From: Roseburia sp.
Lineage (GTDB): Bacteria; Bacillota; Clostridia; Lachnospirales; Lachnospiraceae
Assembly: GCA_003483745.1 (NCBI GenBank)
Contig: DMYD01000057.1
Span: forward strand, 38,217 to 102,216
DNA: 64,000 nt
Direction of reading: 5' to 3'
Both the position numbers and the translations under genes were made by a program. The notes beneath the pieces are model-generated. The model made no database searches and was not told the origin of the DNA. It saw only the letters and a program-made list of their open reading frames with translations. Below, piece after piece: positions 24,835 through 33,837 of the stretch (positions within the stretch are counted from its first letter, which is position 1; every line of letters starts with the position of its first letter).

Positions 24835-26226
24835 ATGTTTTATTGCAGAGAAAGAGAACTGCGAGATTTGAATAAACGATACAACCGGGGAGAATTTGAG
24901 TGTATCGTAATTTATGGACGTCGCCGTGTGGGAAAGACTGCTCTCATTAACGAATTTTGCAAAGATAAGCCTACTATTTTCTTTTCTGCTCTTAATGCAT
25001 CCGAACAAGAGAATCTTGAGGCATTTTCAAAAGCAATTTGTGAAAAAGAACATCCGGGTACAGATTTAGCACCAGTCTACCCTTCGTTTGATGCAGCACT
25101 TACCCAAATTACACAGATGGCAGAAAACGAGAGATTAGTGCTTGTAATTGATGAATATCCATATCTTGCAAAAGCAAGTAAGTCTATTTCATCCAGATTA
25201 CAGCATATCATTGACCATATTTGGAAAAATGGACAGCTATTTTTGATTTTATGTGGTTCGTCCATGAGTTTTATGGAATATCAGGTTTTAGGTTATGAAA
25301 GCCCTCTGTACGGACGACGTACCGGACAGTTTAAGATACAGGCATTATCCTATAAGGAAGTTAGAGAATTTAATCCAACGCTTAAAACAGAGCAGCAGGC
25401 TTTTGTGTATGGTATTACTGGCGGCATACCACACTATATCAATAAACTTGCTGTTGAAGATGATGTGGATGAAGCATTAAAAGAAAATCTTTTTAATACA
25501 TCAAGCTATCTATTTGAGGAGCCGGAAAATCTATTGAAGCAGGAGCTGCGAGAGCCAGCAATTTATAATTCAGTGATTACAGCAGTAGCAAGTGGAGCAT
25601 CACGTTCCAATGAAATTGCAACTAAAGTAGGAATAGAAGCACCGATTTGTGCGAAATATCTGAAAGTGTTATTAGACCTTGGTATTCTGATAAAGAAAAC
25701 TCCAATTACTGAGAAACCGGGAAAGAAGACGGTATATGCTATTGGAGATAACTTCTTTAAATTCTGGTACCGTTTTGTACCACAGAATACTTCGTCCATC
25801 AGTGCAGGAAGAATAGAGCATATATATGATTCTGTTATCAAAAAGCATTATGCCGATTATATGGGACATGTCTTTGAGCAGATGTGTAGAGAATATTTGT
25901 TTTTATATGCAGAAGATGTGCCTATTCTGTTGTCTGACATTGGTCAGTGGTGGGGAACGGATTCAAAGCGTAAAAAAGAAGTAGAAATAGACATTGTTGG
26001 AACTCCGGCAGAAGGAAATGAATATATTATTGGTTCATGTAAGTACAAGAATGAACCGGTTGGTGTAGATGAATTGGAACTTATCAAGGAGTATGCAGAA
26101 GTTTTTGGAAAAGGAAAGAAATATCACTACTATATTTTTTCAAAAGGTGGTTTTACAAACGGTCTAATGGAACTTGCAGAAAAAGGTGAAGTAAGACTGG
26201 TTTCGTTGGAGGATATGTATAAGTAA
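24835..26226 (+). CDS. ATPase of the archaeal-type AAA/DUF234 family
   Basis: A 463-residue protein. Walker A GRRRVGKT is at residues 28-35 and Walker B LVLVIDEYPYL around D106-E107. The middle contains a winged-helix-like region (RSNEIATKVGIEAPICAKYLKVL). The C-terminus holds the DUF234 part with a PD-(D/E)xK-like core: WWGTDSKRKKEVEIDIVG ... EYIIGSCKYKN, where E, D and the E/K pair could form a nuclease site. Such ATPases are widespread in gut Firmicutes, and many are suspected mobile or defence-related. GAGGTG lies upstream. No partner gene is adjacent. Confidence 0.88.
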   Translation: MFYCRERELRDLNKRYNRGEFECIVIYGRRRVGKTALINEFCKDKPTIFFSALNASEQENLEAFSKAICEKEHPGTDLAPVYPSFDAALTQITQMAENERLVLVIDEYPYLAKASKSISSRLQHIIDHIWKNGQLFLILCGSSMSFMEYQVLGYESPLYGRRTGQFKIQALSYKEVREFNPTLKTEQQAFVYGITGGIPHYINKLAVEDDVDEALKENLFNTSSYLFEEPENLLKQELREPAIYNSVITAVASGASRSNEIATKVGIEAPICAKYLKVLLDLGILIKKTPITEKPGKKTVYAIGDNFFKFWYRFVPQNTSSISAGRIEHIYDSVIKKHYADYMGHVFEQMCREYLFLYAEDVPILLSDIGQWWGTDSKRKKEVEIDIVGTPAEGNEYIIGSCKYKNEPVGVDELELIKEYAEVFGKGKKYHYYIFSKGGFTNGLMELAEKGEVRLVSLEDMYK

Positions 26227-26258
26227 GTAGAAGGGGGCATGTTCTATCATTATATGAA

Positions 26259-26739
26259 ATGCAGATTTATTATGTCATGTTAAGAAATGAAAAGACTGCA
26301 ATCACACAAAAAGATTTATGCCTGGAACTGGATGCACTGTCTGCGATCAACATTACGATGTCGATGATCTATCTGGCATCTGCGTTTGGAATGATGTTTG
26401 GCAGTGGAGGAAATGCGCTGGTAGTACGAAAATTAGGCGAAGGGAAACAAAGAGAAGCGAAAGAAGATTGATTTCTCATTGCTGATGGCGACAGCTTTTC
26501 TGTTTAGTGTGACGCTGGCAGTCTTATGTTTTTTGTTTTTAAATCCACTGTGCCATTTCCTTGGTTCTGATGCGGCATTGCTGCCTTACTGCAGACAGTA
26601 CATGATCCCGGTGCTGATATTGCCAAATCTGCTTGGAATGGACGGCGTCTGGCTGTCGATTACAACTGGCGAGATACTTAGTATGATCATGAGTATTTAC
26701 TATTTTATGAAATACAAAAAAATCTGGAGTGAGAAGTAA
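26259..26739 (+). pseudogene. MATE-family efflux pump remnant
   Basis: The first frame has LDALSAINITMSMIYLASAFG and MMFGSGGNALVVRKLGEGK, the MATE N-terminal motif region. It stops at 26469-26471 because GATT is tandemly duplicated; skipping four bases restores FSLLMATAFLFSVTLAVLC. A second break follows: CRQYMIPVLILPNLLGMDGVWLS joins two distant parts, so about 200 codons are missing. It cannot transport. Confidence 0.8.
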
Positions 26740-26804
26740 AAAAATTTCGTTGATGAATCGAATCAGAAAAAAGCTTTTTCCTGTGCAAAGTAAGAAAAAA
26801 TAAA

Positions 26805-26857
26805 TTGACACACAAAAATAGATGTACTATCATCGAGTTAGATGTAGGTACATCTAT
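26805..26857 (+). promoter_or_regulatory. Promoter and palindromic MarR-type operator
   Basis: TTGACA (26805-26810), 17-base spacer, TATCAT (26828-26833). The element TAGATGTA-GG-TACATCTA (26839-26856) is a perfect palindrome at the start site. A further copy ATAGATGTAC (26818-26827) abuts the -10 and is perfectly complementary to GTACATCTAT (26848-26857). This is a strong candidate autoregulatory site for the following MarR gene. Confidence 0.8.
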
Positions 26858-26927
26858 TTTTACATGCTAATTGGAAAGTCATAGGTTAGATTTCAATTTT
26901 CAGAGATATTTAGGAGTGGAGATTGCG

Positions 26928-27428
26928 ATGGACGAGTCAGGAAGAAAAATCACAAAGATCGCGCGGGAAGCAGGGAAGTTTACACTTAAGATGATGAAAG
27001 AGGAAGAAATCGGAACGGCGGAATTTGATTTTATCCATTTCATCCGGCACAATCCCGGTGTCACACAGGCGAAAGTCAGAGAGCAGTTAAAGATTGACAA
27101 AGGGGCTGCCGCAAGGCGGGCGGCTAATTTAGAGAGTAAAGGCTATCTTTACCGGAAACCGAATCCGGAAGATGGCAGGAGCCAGCTTTTGTATGCGACA
27201 GAGAAAGCGGAACAGTTAAAAAATTCAAAAGCGTCTATTGAGAGAGTGTTTTATGAATGGCTTTTAGCGGAACTGCCGGAAGAGGAAAAAGCGGCATTTC
27301 TTGAGACGCTAGATAAACTTTACTGGCGGTCGAAGGAACAGCGCAGAGCAGAGTTTAAAGACGTATCGCAGCTTGTGGAACCAGGAGAAAATGAGGGATC
27401 AGAAACGGATGGTGAGACAGATGCGTGA
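26928..27428 (+). CDS. MarR-family transcriptional regulator
   Basis: A 166-residue winged-helix protein: DFIHFIRHNPGVTQAKVREQLKIDKGAAARRAANLESKGY in pieces from residue 28 to 67 gives the recognition helix, followed by the wing RKPNPEDGRSQLLYAT. The C-terminal tail is longer and more acidic than usual. AGGAGTGGAG precedes the ATG at 26928. Its last eight bases overlap the ABC exporter gene, so it is the first gene of a drug-exporter operon, probably a self-regulating sensor of the exported compound. Confidence 0.9.
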   Translation: MDESGRKITKIAREAGKFTLKMMKEEEIGTAEFDFIHFIRHNPGVTQAKVREQLKIDKGAAARRAANLESKGYLYRKPNPEDGRSQLLYATEKAEQLKNSKASIERVFYEWLLAELPEEEKAAFLETLDKLYWRSKEQRRAEFKDVSQLVEPGENEGSETDGETDA

Positions 27429-29310
27429 TAATTATGACAGAAAAAATACTGGAAATGAAAAAGAAAAATTTGAGGCAGACCGTGTGATTTCCTATTTTAA
27501 AATGGAGTGGAAAGTTCTTCTTGCGGTGACGGTCTCCGGGCTGATCTACAATTTAGGACTTCTCGCAGGACCATGGTTTGAAGGAAAAATGGCGGGCTGT
27601 CTGGTGGATATCCTTGGCGGCAGGGCAGGATTTCCGGACATGGGAAAACTGGTCGCAGCTTATGTGATCGCGATCGCAGTGGTGCAGAGTTGTAGATATA
27701 TCAAGCGTTTTTATGTGAGACGTTTTGCAAACAATGTCAACCGGCGTATGAAACATGTTCTGTATGACAGTCTTGTGCATAAGAGCAGGGCAGAATTAGA
27801 GGAGGAAGGTGCCGGAAATGTCATGACAAAAGCAATCCTGGATGTGGATGACTGTGCGGAGGGCATGCGGAAATTTACGACGGAAATCTTTGATACCGGG
27901 GTAGCTTTGCTTGCGTATGCCGGGATGCTTCTTTTTTATGACTGGAAACTTGCCGTATTAAGTATGCTGTTCCCGCCGGTTTCTTATTTTCTGGCAGAAA
28001 AGATGAAGGGGATTGTGCAGCGGACAGGAGCGGTTTATAAAGAGCAGTCCGGGATTTTGAGTGTAGCTACGTTAGACCGTGCATCCAATGCGGTTACTTA
28101 CCGTGTCTATGGCTGTGAGCAGGAACGAAAAGATGCATATGAAAAAAATCTTTCCGCTTACGAAAAATCTGCGGTGCGGGCAAATATATGGAGTGCGGCA
28201 TTCCCACCGATCTATCGTGTCATCTCGATGGCGGGTGTTATTTTCATCTTATATTTTGGAAGTAAAAATGTGCTTGGAAATGGCTGGAGAGTTTGGGATG
28301 TTGCGGCATTTACCACATTTCTCACCTGCTTTACCAAACTTTCGGTAAAATCTTCAAGTGCAGCAAAACTTTTTAATGCAGTCCATAAGGCACAGGTTTC
28401 CTGGAAGAGAATCAAACCGCTTATGATATGTGTGGAACATGAAAGTGAAAGTAAAGTGCAAAAGCCGGGCGGACTGGAGGTTTCCAATTTAGGCTTTGCA
28501 TATCCGGGCAGCACAAAGATCTATGAAGATATCACATTTTCGGCAGAACCGGGGCAGATCATCGGCGTTACCGGTGCGGTCGCGTCCGGCAAATCTACCT
28601 TTGGCAAGACATTTCTGTGCGAATATCCTTATGAGGGAAGCATCCGTTTTGCGGGCAGAGAGTTAAAACAGATGGAAAATAGTATGCTGACAGGAACCAT
28701 TGGCTATTTAGGACACGATCCGGAATTATTTGACGACAGCATAAAAAATAATATCCTGATGGGGGAAAATGAGAATGCAGAAACATACCTGAAAGCGGTA
28801 TGTTTTGACAAAGAAGTTACAGAGATGGAACAGGGAATTGATACGGTTGTGGGAAACGGAGGCGTCAGACTTTCCGGTGGACAGGCGAAGCGTCTAGCAC
28901 TTGCAAGAACTTTGTGCCATAAAAGACCGGTACTGATCTTAGATGATCCGTTTTCTGCACTTGACCGGAATACCGAGCGGGAAGTGTATGATAACTTAAA
29001 AGTGATGGCGTCAGACAGTATCGTGATCCTGTTATCCCACAGACTTTACCTTTTCCCGGAAATGGATCAGGTGATCTGGATGGAGCACGGGCATGCGGCG
29101 GTCGGCACGCATGAGGAAATCATGGAAAAGTATCCGGAATACGCAAAACTCTATGAGGAGCAGACGAAGGGCAGTACGGCGGAGAAAGTAAATGCGGGAA
29201 AAGAAAATCTTCCGGCAGAAAAAACGTACCAAACAAAAAAAGCAGTGACACAAAGGAATAAGTTAAAGCAGAACAATGCCGGAAAGAAAGGGGGCGGGCA
29301 GAATGCATAA
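27421..29310 (+). CDS. ABC exporter subunit, membrane plus ATPase domains (first of pair)
   Basis: A 629-residue half transporter: six membrane helices in residues about 30-320 and a nucleotide-binding domain with Walker A GAVASGKST starting at 385, signature LSGGQ at 484 and Walker B VLILDDPFSALD near 507. The C-terminal 50 residues are Lys/Ala-rich and unusual. The start at 27421 overlaps the MarR stop. With the next gene it forms a heterodimeric exporter; this subunit has the complete signature motif, so it provides the competent site paired with the other Walker A. Confidence 0.9.
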   Translation: MRDNYDRKNTGNEKEKFEADRVISYFKMEWKVLLAVTVSGLIYNLGLLAGPWFEGKMAGCLVDILGGRAGFPDMGKLVAAYVIAIAVVQSCRYIKRFYVRRFANNVNRRMKHVLYDSLVHKSRAELEEEGAGNVMTKAILDVDDCAEGMRKFTTEIFDTGVALLAYAGMLLFYDWKLAVLSMLFPPVSYFLAEKMKGIVQRTGAVYKEQSGILSVATLDRASNAVTYRVYGCEQERKDAYEKNLSAYEKSAVRANIWSAAFPPIYRVISMAGVIFILYFGSKNVLGNGWRVWDVAAFTTFLTCFTKLSVKSSSAAKLFNAVHKAQVSWKRIKPLMICVEHESESKVQKPGGLEVSNLGFAYPGSTKIYEDITFSAEPGQIIGVTGAVASGKSTFGKTFLCEYPYEGSIRFAGRELKQMENSMLTGTIGYLGHDPELFDDSIKNNILMGENENAETYLKAVCFDKEVTEMEQGIDTVVGNGGVRLSGGQAKRLALARTLCHKRPVLILDDPFSALDRNTEREVYDNLKVMASDSIVILLSHRLYLFPEMDQVIWMEHGHAAVGTHEEIMEKYPEYAKLYEEQTKGSTAEKVNAGKENLPAEKTYQTKKAVTQRNKLKQNNAGKKGGGQNA

Positions 29311-30976
29311 CGAAACACATAATGAAACGCATAACGAAATGCATAGCAGTAAAAATGTAGGCAGTGTGATGTGGCAGACGGTAAAAAAACAAAAGTGGCT
29401 TTCCGCAGGAATTGTGTGTGCAGTGGCCGGTGCGATTCTGACAGCACTCCTGCCTCCACTTATTCTTGGAACTATTATTGATACCATGACAGCGGGAAAT
29501 GTGGTATCATTTTATCTGATTATATCTTATTTTGGATTTACGTTGCTCACAGGTGCACTGGAAAGTTCAAGAGAAGGACTGCTGATCGTGTTTGGGCAGA
29601 AGATCACGCATGCATTGAGAAGCAGTCTGATGGACAAATATACAGATATGACAGCGGATGCGCTGACACATCAGGAGCCGGGGGCTGTTGTTTCTAGATT
29701 TGTCGGGGATGTCGATACGGTAGAGAATCTGTTTACGTCAGGCATCATCAGCATGTTTGCCGATGCGTGCAAGATCATTAGTATTCTTGCAGTCATCTGG
29801 TTTCGGAATAAGGGGCTTGCCATTGTACTTTTCGTATTGCTTCCGTTTCTGTTCTGGTTTACACGCATTGTGCAGAAAAATATGCTGACTGCACAGATTG
29901 AAAACCGGCGCGCCGTCAGCCGAGCCTCCGGTCATGTGCCGCAGACACTTCACAATATAAGAACGATTCGGAGCCTTGGCAGGGAAAACTATATGGCAGA
30001 GCGCTATGATACCTATATTGGAGAGAGTTACCGTGCCATGGAGAAAACCAATTTTTATGATGCAATCTATTCGCCGGTCATTCTGATTCTAAATGCGGTA
30101 GTTGTGGCAGTTGTCATGCTATTCTCGGCATCCGGTAATGCAAATGTATTAAATTTATTTGGAATGTCGGCTGGTACGGCAGTCGCGGTCATGAACTATA
30201 TTTCGCAGATTTTTTCACCGGTGGAGAGCCTTGGAATGGAAATCCAGACTATACAGTCTGCCGTGGCTGGTGTGCACAGGATTAATGAATTTTTCAATCT
30301 GGAAGAATTACCGGAAAAGGCCGGTTATAAAAAAGAAAATCCCCAAAAAACTGACACAGCGTTTGTGGAGTTTCGGAATGTGACATTTGCCTACGAAGAA
30401 CAAAATGTGTTAAATGGTCTCAGTTTTCAGGTAAAAGAAGGAGAACAGGTTACACTTTCCGGTCGTACCGGTGCGGGAAAAAGTACGATATTCAAGCTGT
30501 TACTGGGGCTTTATGAGCCAAAGGAGGGCAGTGTGCTGATTCAGGGAAACCCGGCGAAAGATATCCCGGACGAAGAAAAACGGCACCTTTTCGGTTATGT
30601 GGAGCAGTCTTTCCATATGGTTCCGGGTACAGTAAAAGAGCAGATTACATTGTATGATCCGTCCATTACCATGGAGGATGTTTGTGCAGCAGCAAAGATG
30701 ACAGGGCTTTCCGATACGATCATGAGTTTAGAAAACGGGTACGATACGCCATGTTCCGATGAAATCTTTTCACAGGGACAGTGGCAGCTGTTATCGATCG
30801 CCCGCGCGGCGGCTGCAAAACCGAAACTGCTTCTTTTAGATGAGATTACAGCAAATCTGGACGCACAGACTGAAAAAGAAGTTTTGCAGGCATTAAAACG
30901 GGTAAGTGAGAACCGGACGGTGATTTCCATCTCACACAGGGTGAATGCGACGACTGGCAGGGTGATTCAAATATGA
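29303..30976 (+). CDS. ABC exporter subunit (second of pair) with His-rich start
   Basis: A 557-residue half transporter overlapping the previous gene by eight bases. The N-terminus is a repeated HNETHNETHNEMH, absent from typical family members. Six membrane helices are followed by Walker A GRTGAGKST at 387, signature FSQGQ at 489-493 (degenerate relative to LSGGQ) and Walker B LLLLDEITANLD. Degenerate signatures are typical of one half of asymmetric exporters. Substrate unknown; the MarR gene upstream suggests a toxic compound. Confidence 0.9.
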   Translation: MHNETHNETHNEMHSSKNVGSVMWQTVKKQKWLSAGIVCAVAGAILTALLPPLILGTIIDTMTAGNVVSFYLIISYFGFTLLTGALESSREGLLIVFGQKITHALRSSLMDKYTDMTADALTHQEPGAVVSRFVGDVDTVENLFTSGIISMFADACKIISILAVIWFRNKGLAIVLFVLLPFLFWFTRIVQKNMLTAQIENRRAVSRASGHVPQTLHNIRTIRSLGRENYMAERYDTYIGESYRAMEKTNFYDAIYSPVILILNAVVVAVVMLFSASGNANVLNLFGMSAGTAVAVMNYISQIFSPVESLGMEIQTIQSAVAGVHRINEFFNLEELPEKAGYKKENPQKTDTAFVEFRNVTFAYEEQNVLNGLSFQVKEGEQVTLSGRTGAGKSTIFKLLLGLYEPKEGSVLIQGNPAKDIPDEEKRHLFGYVEQSFHMVPGTVKEQITLYDPSITMEDVCAAAKMTGLSDTIMSLENGYDTPCSDEIFSQGQWQLLSIARAAAAKPKLLLLDEITANLDAQTEKEVLQALKRVSENRTVISISHRVNATTGRVIQI

Positions 30977-30985
30977 AAACGTAAA

Positions 30986-31278
30986 ATGTATGTTCTGCCA
31001 ACATTTTGGAATCTGGATCTTATGATGTTGGGGGCAGTCAGTCAAACATCGCTGTCGGCGGTCTCGCTTGCGGGGCGGGTGCAGATCATCTGGAAAAAAA
31101 TGTTTGTTCCCGCAGACCGGCTGCTCACAAAGGATTTCTGGCAGCGTTTGCCTTAAAACTCCCGGTCATGGTGGTATACTGCATTGTCAATCTGGATGAG
31201 ATCGTGAAGATACCGGCGGTTTATCTGCATTATAAAAAGTATATCTGGGTGAGAAATATCACAAGGGAGGAAGATTAA
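30986..31278 (+). pseudogene. Second MATE-family remnant (N- and C-terminal ends only)
   Basis: One frame has MYVLPTFWNLDLMMLGAVS followed by QTSLSAVSLAGRVQ, the first MATE helix and loop. After a large deletion and frame change, ALKLPVMVVYCIVNLDEIVK then IPAVYLHYKKYIWVRNIT matches the extreme C-terminus. About 350 codons are missing. It lies directly after the ABC exporter operon and mirrors the other MATE remnant before it. Confidence 0.75.
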
Positions 31279-31295
31279 GAGAGAAAAATCCAGTC

Positions 31296-31359
31296 TTGAC
31301 ATTTTGGAAAAATACTATATAATTACTTCAAAAATGAACAATACAAAAAAGAAGTAAAT
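31296..31359 (+). promoter_or_regulatory. Promoter and inverted repeat upstream of marR-tauE
   Basis: TTGACA (31296-31301), 16-base spacer, perfect TATAAT (31318-31323). TTACTTC (31323-31329) and GAAGTAA (31351-31357) form a 7-base inverted repeat across the start site, a possible operator. Confidence 0.65.
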
Positions 31360-31370
31360 GGAGGCGGATC

Positions 31371-31808
31371 ATGATAAATATGAGTATTGAATTTGCCCAC
31401 AAAATGTCACTGGCGTACAGTGCGACCTGCAAGACACTCTGCAGGGAACTGAAACTGCCACAGACTGCGTTTGATATCCTGATGTTTCTGGCAAATAACC
31501 CGGATTATAAAACGGCGAGTGATATTGTGGAAGTACGGAAAATAAAGGCGAACCTTGTCTCTGTCAATGTTGAGAAGTTGGTGCGGGATGGATACCTTGA
31601 GAGGAAAGCAGTGGAGGGTGATCGGAGAAAAGTCGAGCTGATCTGCACGAAAAAAGCAGATCCTGTGATCGAAAACGGGAAAAAACTGCAGCAGAATTTT
31701 GTGGAACAGATACTGTCTGGCGTGGATGAGGAGAAACGGAAAAAGATGGCAGAGATCCTCAACCAGATGGAAAAGAATCTGGATGAAATGCTGAAAGGGG
31801 AGCACTGA
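31371..31808 (+). CDS. MarR-family transcriptional regulator
   Basis: A 145-residue protein with the full MarR layout: N-terminal helices with LCRELKLPQTAFDILMFLA, recognition helix region DIVEVRKIKANLVSVNVEKL, wing RKAVEGDRRKVELICT, and a long C-terminal dimerisation helix. GGAGGC lies 5-10 bases upstream. One base separates its stop from the following TauE gene, so it likely controls that exporter. Confidence 0.9.
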   Translation: MINMSIEFAHKMSLAYSATCKTLCRELKLPQTAFDILMFLANNPDYKTASDIVEVRKIKANLVSVNVEKLVRDGYLERKAVEGDRRKVELICTKKADPVIENGKKLQQNFVEQILSGVDEEKRKKMAEILNQMEKNLDEMLKGEH

Positions 31809-31809
31809 C

Positions 31810-32574
31810 ATGAACATGTTACTTACAATAATCGTTACTTTTTTTGCAGGTATGGGGGCAGGGCTTGGAACCGGTTTTGCGGGAATGAGCGCCGCGGCGG
31901 TCATCAGTCCAATGCTGATCACATTTCTAGGGATGGATCCGTATATGGCGGTGGGAATCGCATTATCCTCGGACGTGCTTGCAAGTGCGGTGTCGGCGTA
32001 TACATACGGAAAAAATAAAAATCTCGATATCCGAAACGGTATCATCATGATGGTGAGCGTACTTTTATTTACCGTTGTGGGAAGCTATGTGTCAAGTCTG
32101 GTCCCATCTGCGACCATGGGGAACTTTTCCGTCTTTATGACATTTCTTTTAGGAATTAAATTTATCGTGCGCCCGGTCATGACCACAAAAGAGGCGATGC
32201 AGGGAGTGTCAGCAAAGAAGCGGGCAGTGCAGTCTGTTGTATGCGGTATCCTCATTGGATTTATCTGTGGTTTTATCGGCGCAGGCGGCGGTATGATGAT
32301 GCTTCTGATCCTGACCTCTGTGCTTGGATATGAATTAAAGACAGCCGTTGGAACGAGTGTGTTTATCATGACTTTTACAGCTCTTACAGGAGCAGCTTCG
32401 CACTTTGCAATCGGTGGTGCGCCGGACCGGACTGTATTGATCTTATGTGTTGTATTCACACTGATCTGGGCAAGGATCGCGGCTGTTTTTGCAAACAAAG
32501 CAGCACCGAAGACATTGAATCGTGCAACGGGTGTGATACTGGTTATTTTAGGACTTGTGATAATGCTTTTTTAA
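31810..32574 (+). CDS. TauE/SafE-family permease
   Basis: A 254-residue membrane protein with about seven to eight helices and the TSUP duplicated motif: GMGAGLGTGFAGMSAAAVISP near the N-terminus and GFICGFIGAGGGMMMLL near residue 155. This family moves sulfite, sulfoacetate or other organic anions. It is co-transcribed with a MarR regulator, which suggests induction by its substrate; the substrate is unknown. Confidence 0.9.
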   Translation: MNMLLTIIVTFFAGMGAGLGTGFAGMSAAAVISPMLITFLGMDPYMAVGIALSSDVLASAVSAYTYGKNKNLDIRNGIIMMVSVLLFTVVGSYVSSLVPSATMGNFSVFMTFLLGIKFIVRPVMTTKEAMQGVSAKKRAVQSVVCGILIGFICGFIGAGGGMMMLLILTSVLGYELKTAVGTSVFIMTFTALTGAASHFAIGGAPDRTVLILCVVFTLIWARIAAVFANKAAPKTLNRATGVILVILGLVIMLF

Positions 32575-32761
32575 GACGGTACTCCCTTGGACTGCATCCG
32601 GTTTTTCTTTTTAAAAATAATTGGTTTGTCATGGGTGAAAGTTGTGATACAATAAAGACTGCCGGGCGCAAGAGAGTCAATATGCCTGCATATAACATTT
32701 GTGATTGGGAAAAAACATGATTTTCAATAAGAGAAATATACCGATATTAGATCCGGAGATT

Positions 32762-32801
32762 CCTTTTAGATCTTAAAAAAATATTAGAGATTTAAAAGGA
32801 G
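32762..32801 (+). promoter_or_regulatory. Hairpin covering the ribosome site of the pnuC remnant
   Basis: CCTTTTAGATCT (32762-32773) pairs with AGATTTAAAAGG (32788-32799), 12 pairs with one G-U. The right arm includes the AAGGAG ribosome site (32796-32801). It would hide the site and limit translation. The segment 32575-32761 holds no recognisable gene. Confidence 0.5.
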
Positions 32802-32809
32802 AATAAAAA

Positions 32810-33020
32810 TTGAATAATCCAATAAAGGCACTGTCGAAAAGAGAATGGATCCTTTGGATGGGATCGCTTGCGATTGTGTTTATTTCAAATGTTGCAACGA
32901 CGATTTATCTGATTCTTGCAAAACTTAATACACCGAATATCGTATTTAGTACGATCTCGATTATCACAAGTTTTTTGCAACCTCGCTCACCATGCTCAGA
33001 CATAGAATCATATGATAAAA
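32810..33020 (+). pseudogene. PnuC-like nicotinamide riboside transporter fragment
   Basis: A TTG start after AAGGAG opens NNPIKALSKREWILWMGSL followed by AIVFISNVATTIYLILAKL, the beginning of PnuC-type transporters of this group. At a T6 run (32971-32976) the frame shifts; adding one T gives SFFATSLTMLR, matching the next PnuC helix, but a stop follows within a few codons. Only about a quarter of the protein remains. Confidence 0.6.
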
Positions 33021-33057
33021 ATAAAACATTAGTTTTCATATCTCTTTATATATGGTA

Positions 33058-33100
33058 AAATAGCCATGGTTAGAAAAAGCTAACTATGGCTATTTGTTTT
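33058..33100. terminator. Terminator hairpin
   Basis: AAATAGCCATGGTTAG (33058-33073) pairs with CTAACTATGGCTATTT (33080-33095) with one G-U, followed by GTTTT. The reverse direction is also A/T-flanked, so it may work both ways. Confidence 0.85.
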
Positions 33101-33145
33101 ATGATAATTTTTTTGTGATAAATGTATCAGAAAGAGAGGATTATT

Positions 33146-33787
33146 ATGGGAATGACGTCAAAAGAATACAAGGAAATGTCTGTAAAGGAGTTTACAAAAG
33201 CTGCCAGAGTCTATGATTCCGGTCATGCAGGAATTTATGAAATGTGCAAATATGATTATCCGAAGATACTTTCCGCGTTGAAAGACAGAAAATTTACGGA
33301 TTTGCTTGACTGTGGGTGTGGTACCGGACCGATGATTGAGATTTTATGTGAGAAGTACCCGGATAAGCATTATACAGGACTGGATCTGACACCGGGAATG
33401 ATTGAAAAAGCGAAAGAAAAGAAACTGCACAATGTTGAATTTGTCGTGGGGGACTGTGAGAATCTGCCGTTCCCGGATGGTTCATTCGATGTTGTGATCT
33501 GCACGAACAGTTTTCATCATTATCCCGATCCGCAGGCGTTCTTTGACAGTGTGCACAGGGTATTAAGAAAAAACGGATGCCTGATTTTGAGGGATTACAC
33601 ATCTTCAGATATTATAGTGTGGCTGATGAACTACATTGAACTTCCGCTTGCGCGTCTCTGTGGACATGGAGATGTAAAAATCTATAAGAAGCAGGAGTAT
33701 CTGGATATGGTAAAAAAAGCCGGATTTACGGCAGTGACAGTCAATTCGGAGAAAAAGATGCGGTGTCATCTGACTGCCGAAAAATAG
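33146..33787 (+). CDS. Class I SAM-dependent methyltransferase
   Basis: A 213-residue enzyme. SAM-binding motif I LLDCGCGTGP is around D55, then YTGLDLTPGMIEKAKEK, VVGDCENLPFPDGSFDVV and the post-motif FHHYPDPQAFFDSVHRVLRKNG in pieces. This is the Methyltransf_11/UbiE-like layout. The start at 33146 has GAGAGGA upstream. It sits alone between two terminators' reach and the T-box leader. The acceptor substrate is unknown. Confidence 0.88.
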   Translation: MGMTSKEYKEMSVKEFTKAARVYDSGHAGIYEMCKYDYPKILSALKDRKFTDLLDCGCGTGPMIEILCEKYPDKHYTGLDLTPGMIEKAKEKKLHNVEFVVGDCENLPFPDGSFDVVICTNSFHHYPDPQAFFDSVHRVLRKNGCLILRDYTSSDIIVWLMNYIELPLARLCGHGDVKIYKKQEYLDMVKKAGFTAVTVNSEKKMRCHLTAEK

Positions 33788-33837
33788 GATTGAAAATCTA
33801 CATGTAAAATGCTACAGTACGATTAATGCGAAGAAGT

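Noticed and set aside
29303..29345. Short tandem repeats considered as a repeat array
   Set aside because: Only three units, in frame within a coding sequence, with no spacers; not CRISPR.
31407..32048. A 213-codon minus-strand frame across marR and tauE
   Set aside because: Shadow of two genes with clear families on the plus strand.
32586..32720. Possible short gene after tauE
   Set aside because: The frame has no ribosome site, no recognisable motif and overlaps the tauE end; composition is ordinary intergenic.
33071..33084. Another TTAG-N6-CTAA match, as in the DtxR-type boxes
   Set aside because: It is the apex of a terminator hairpin, so the match arises from the stem and is not a regulatory site. 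It also shows that the short motif alone is weak evidence.
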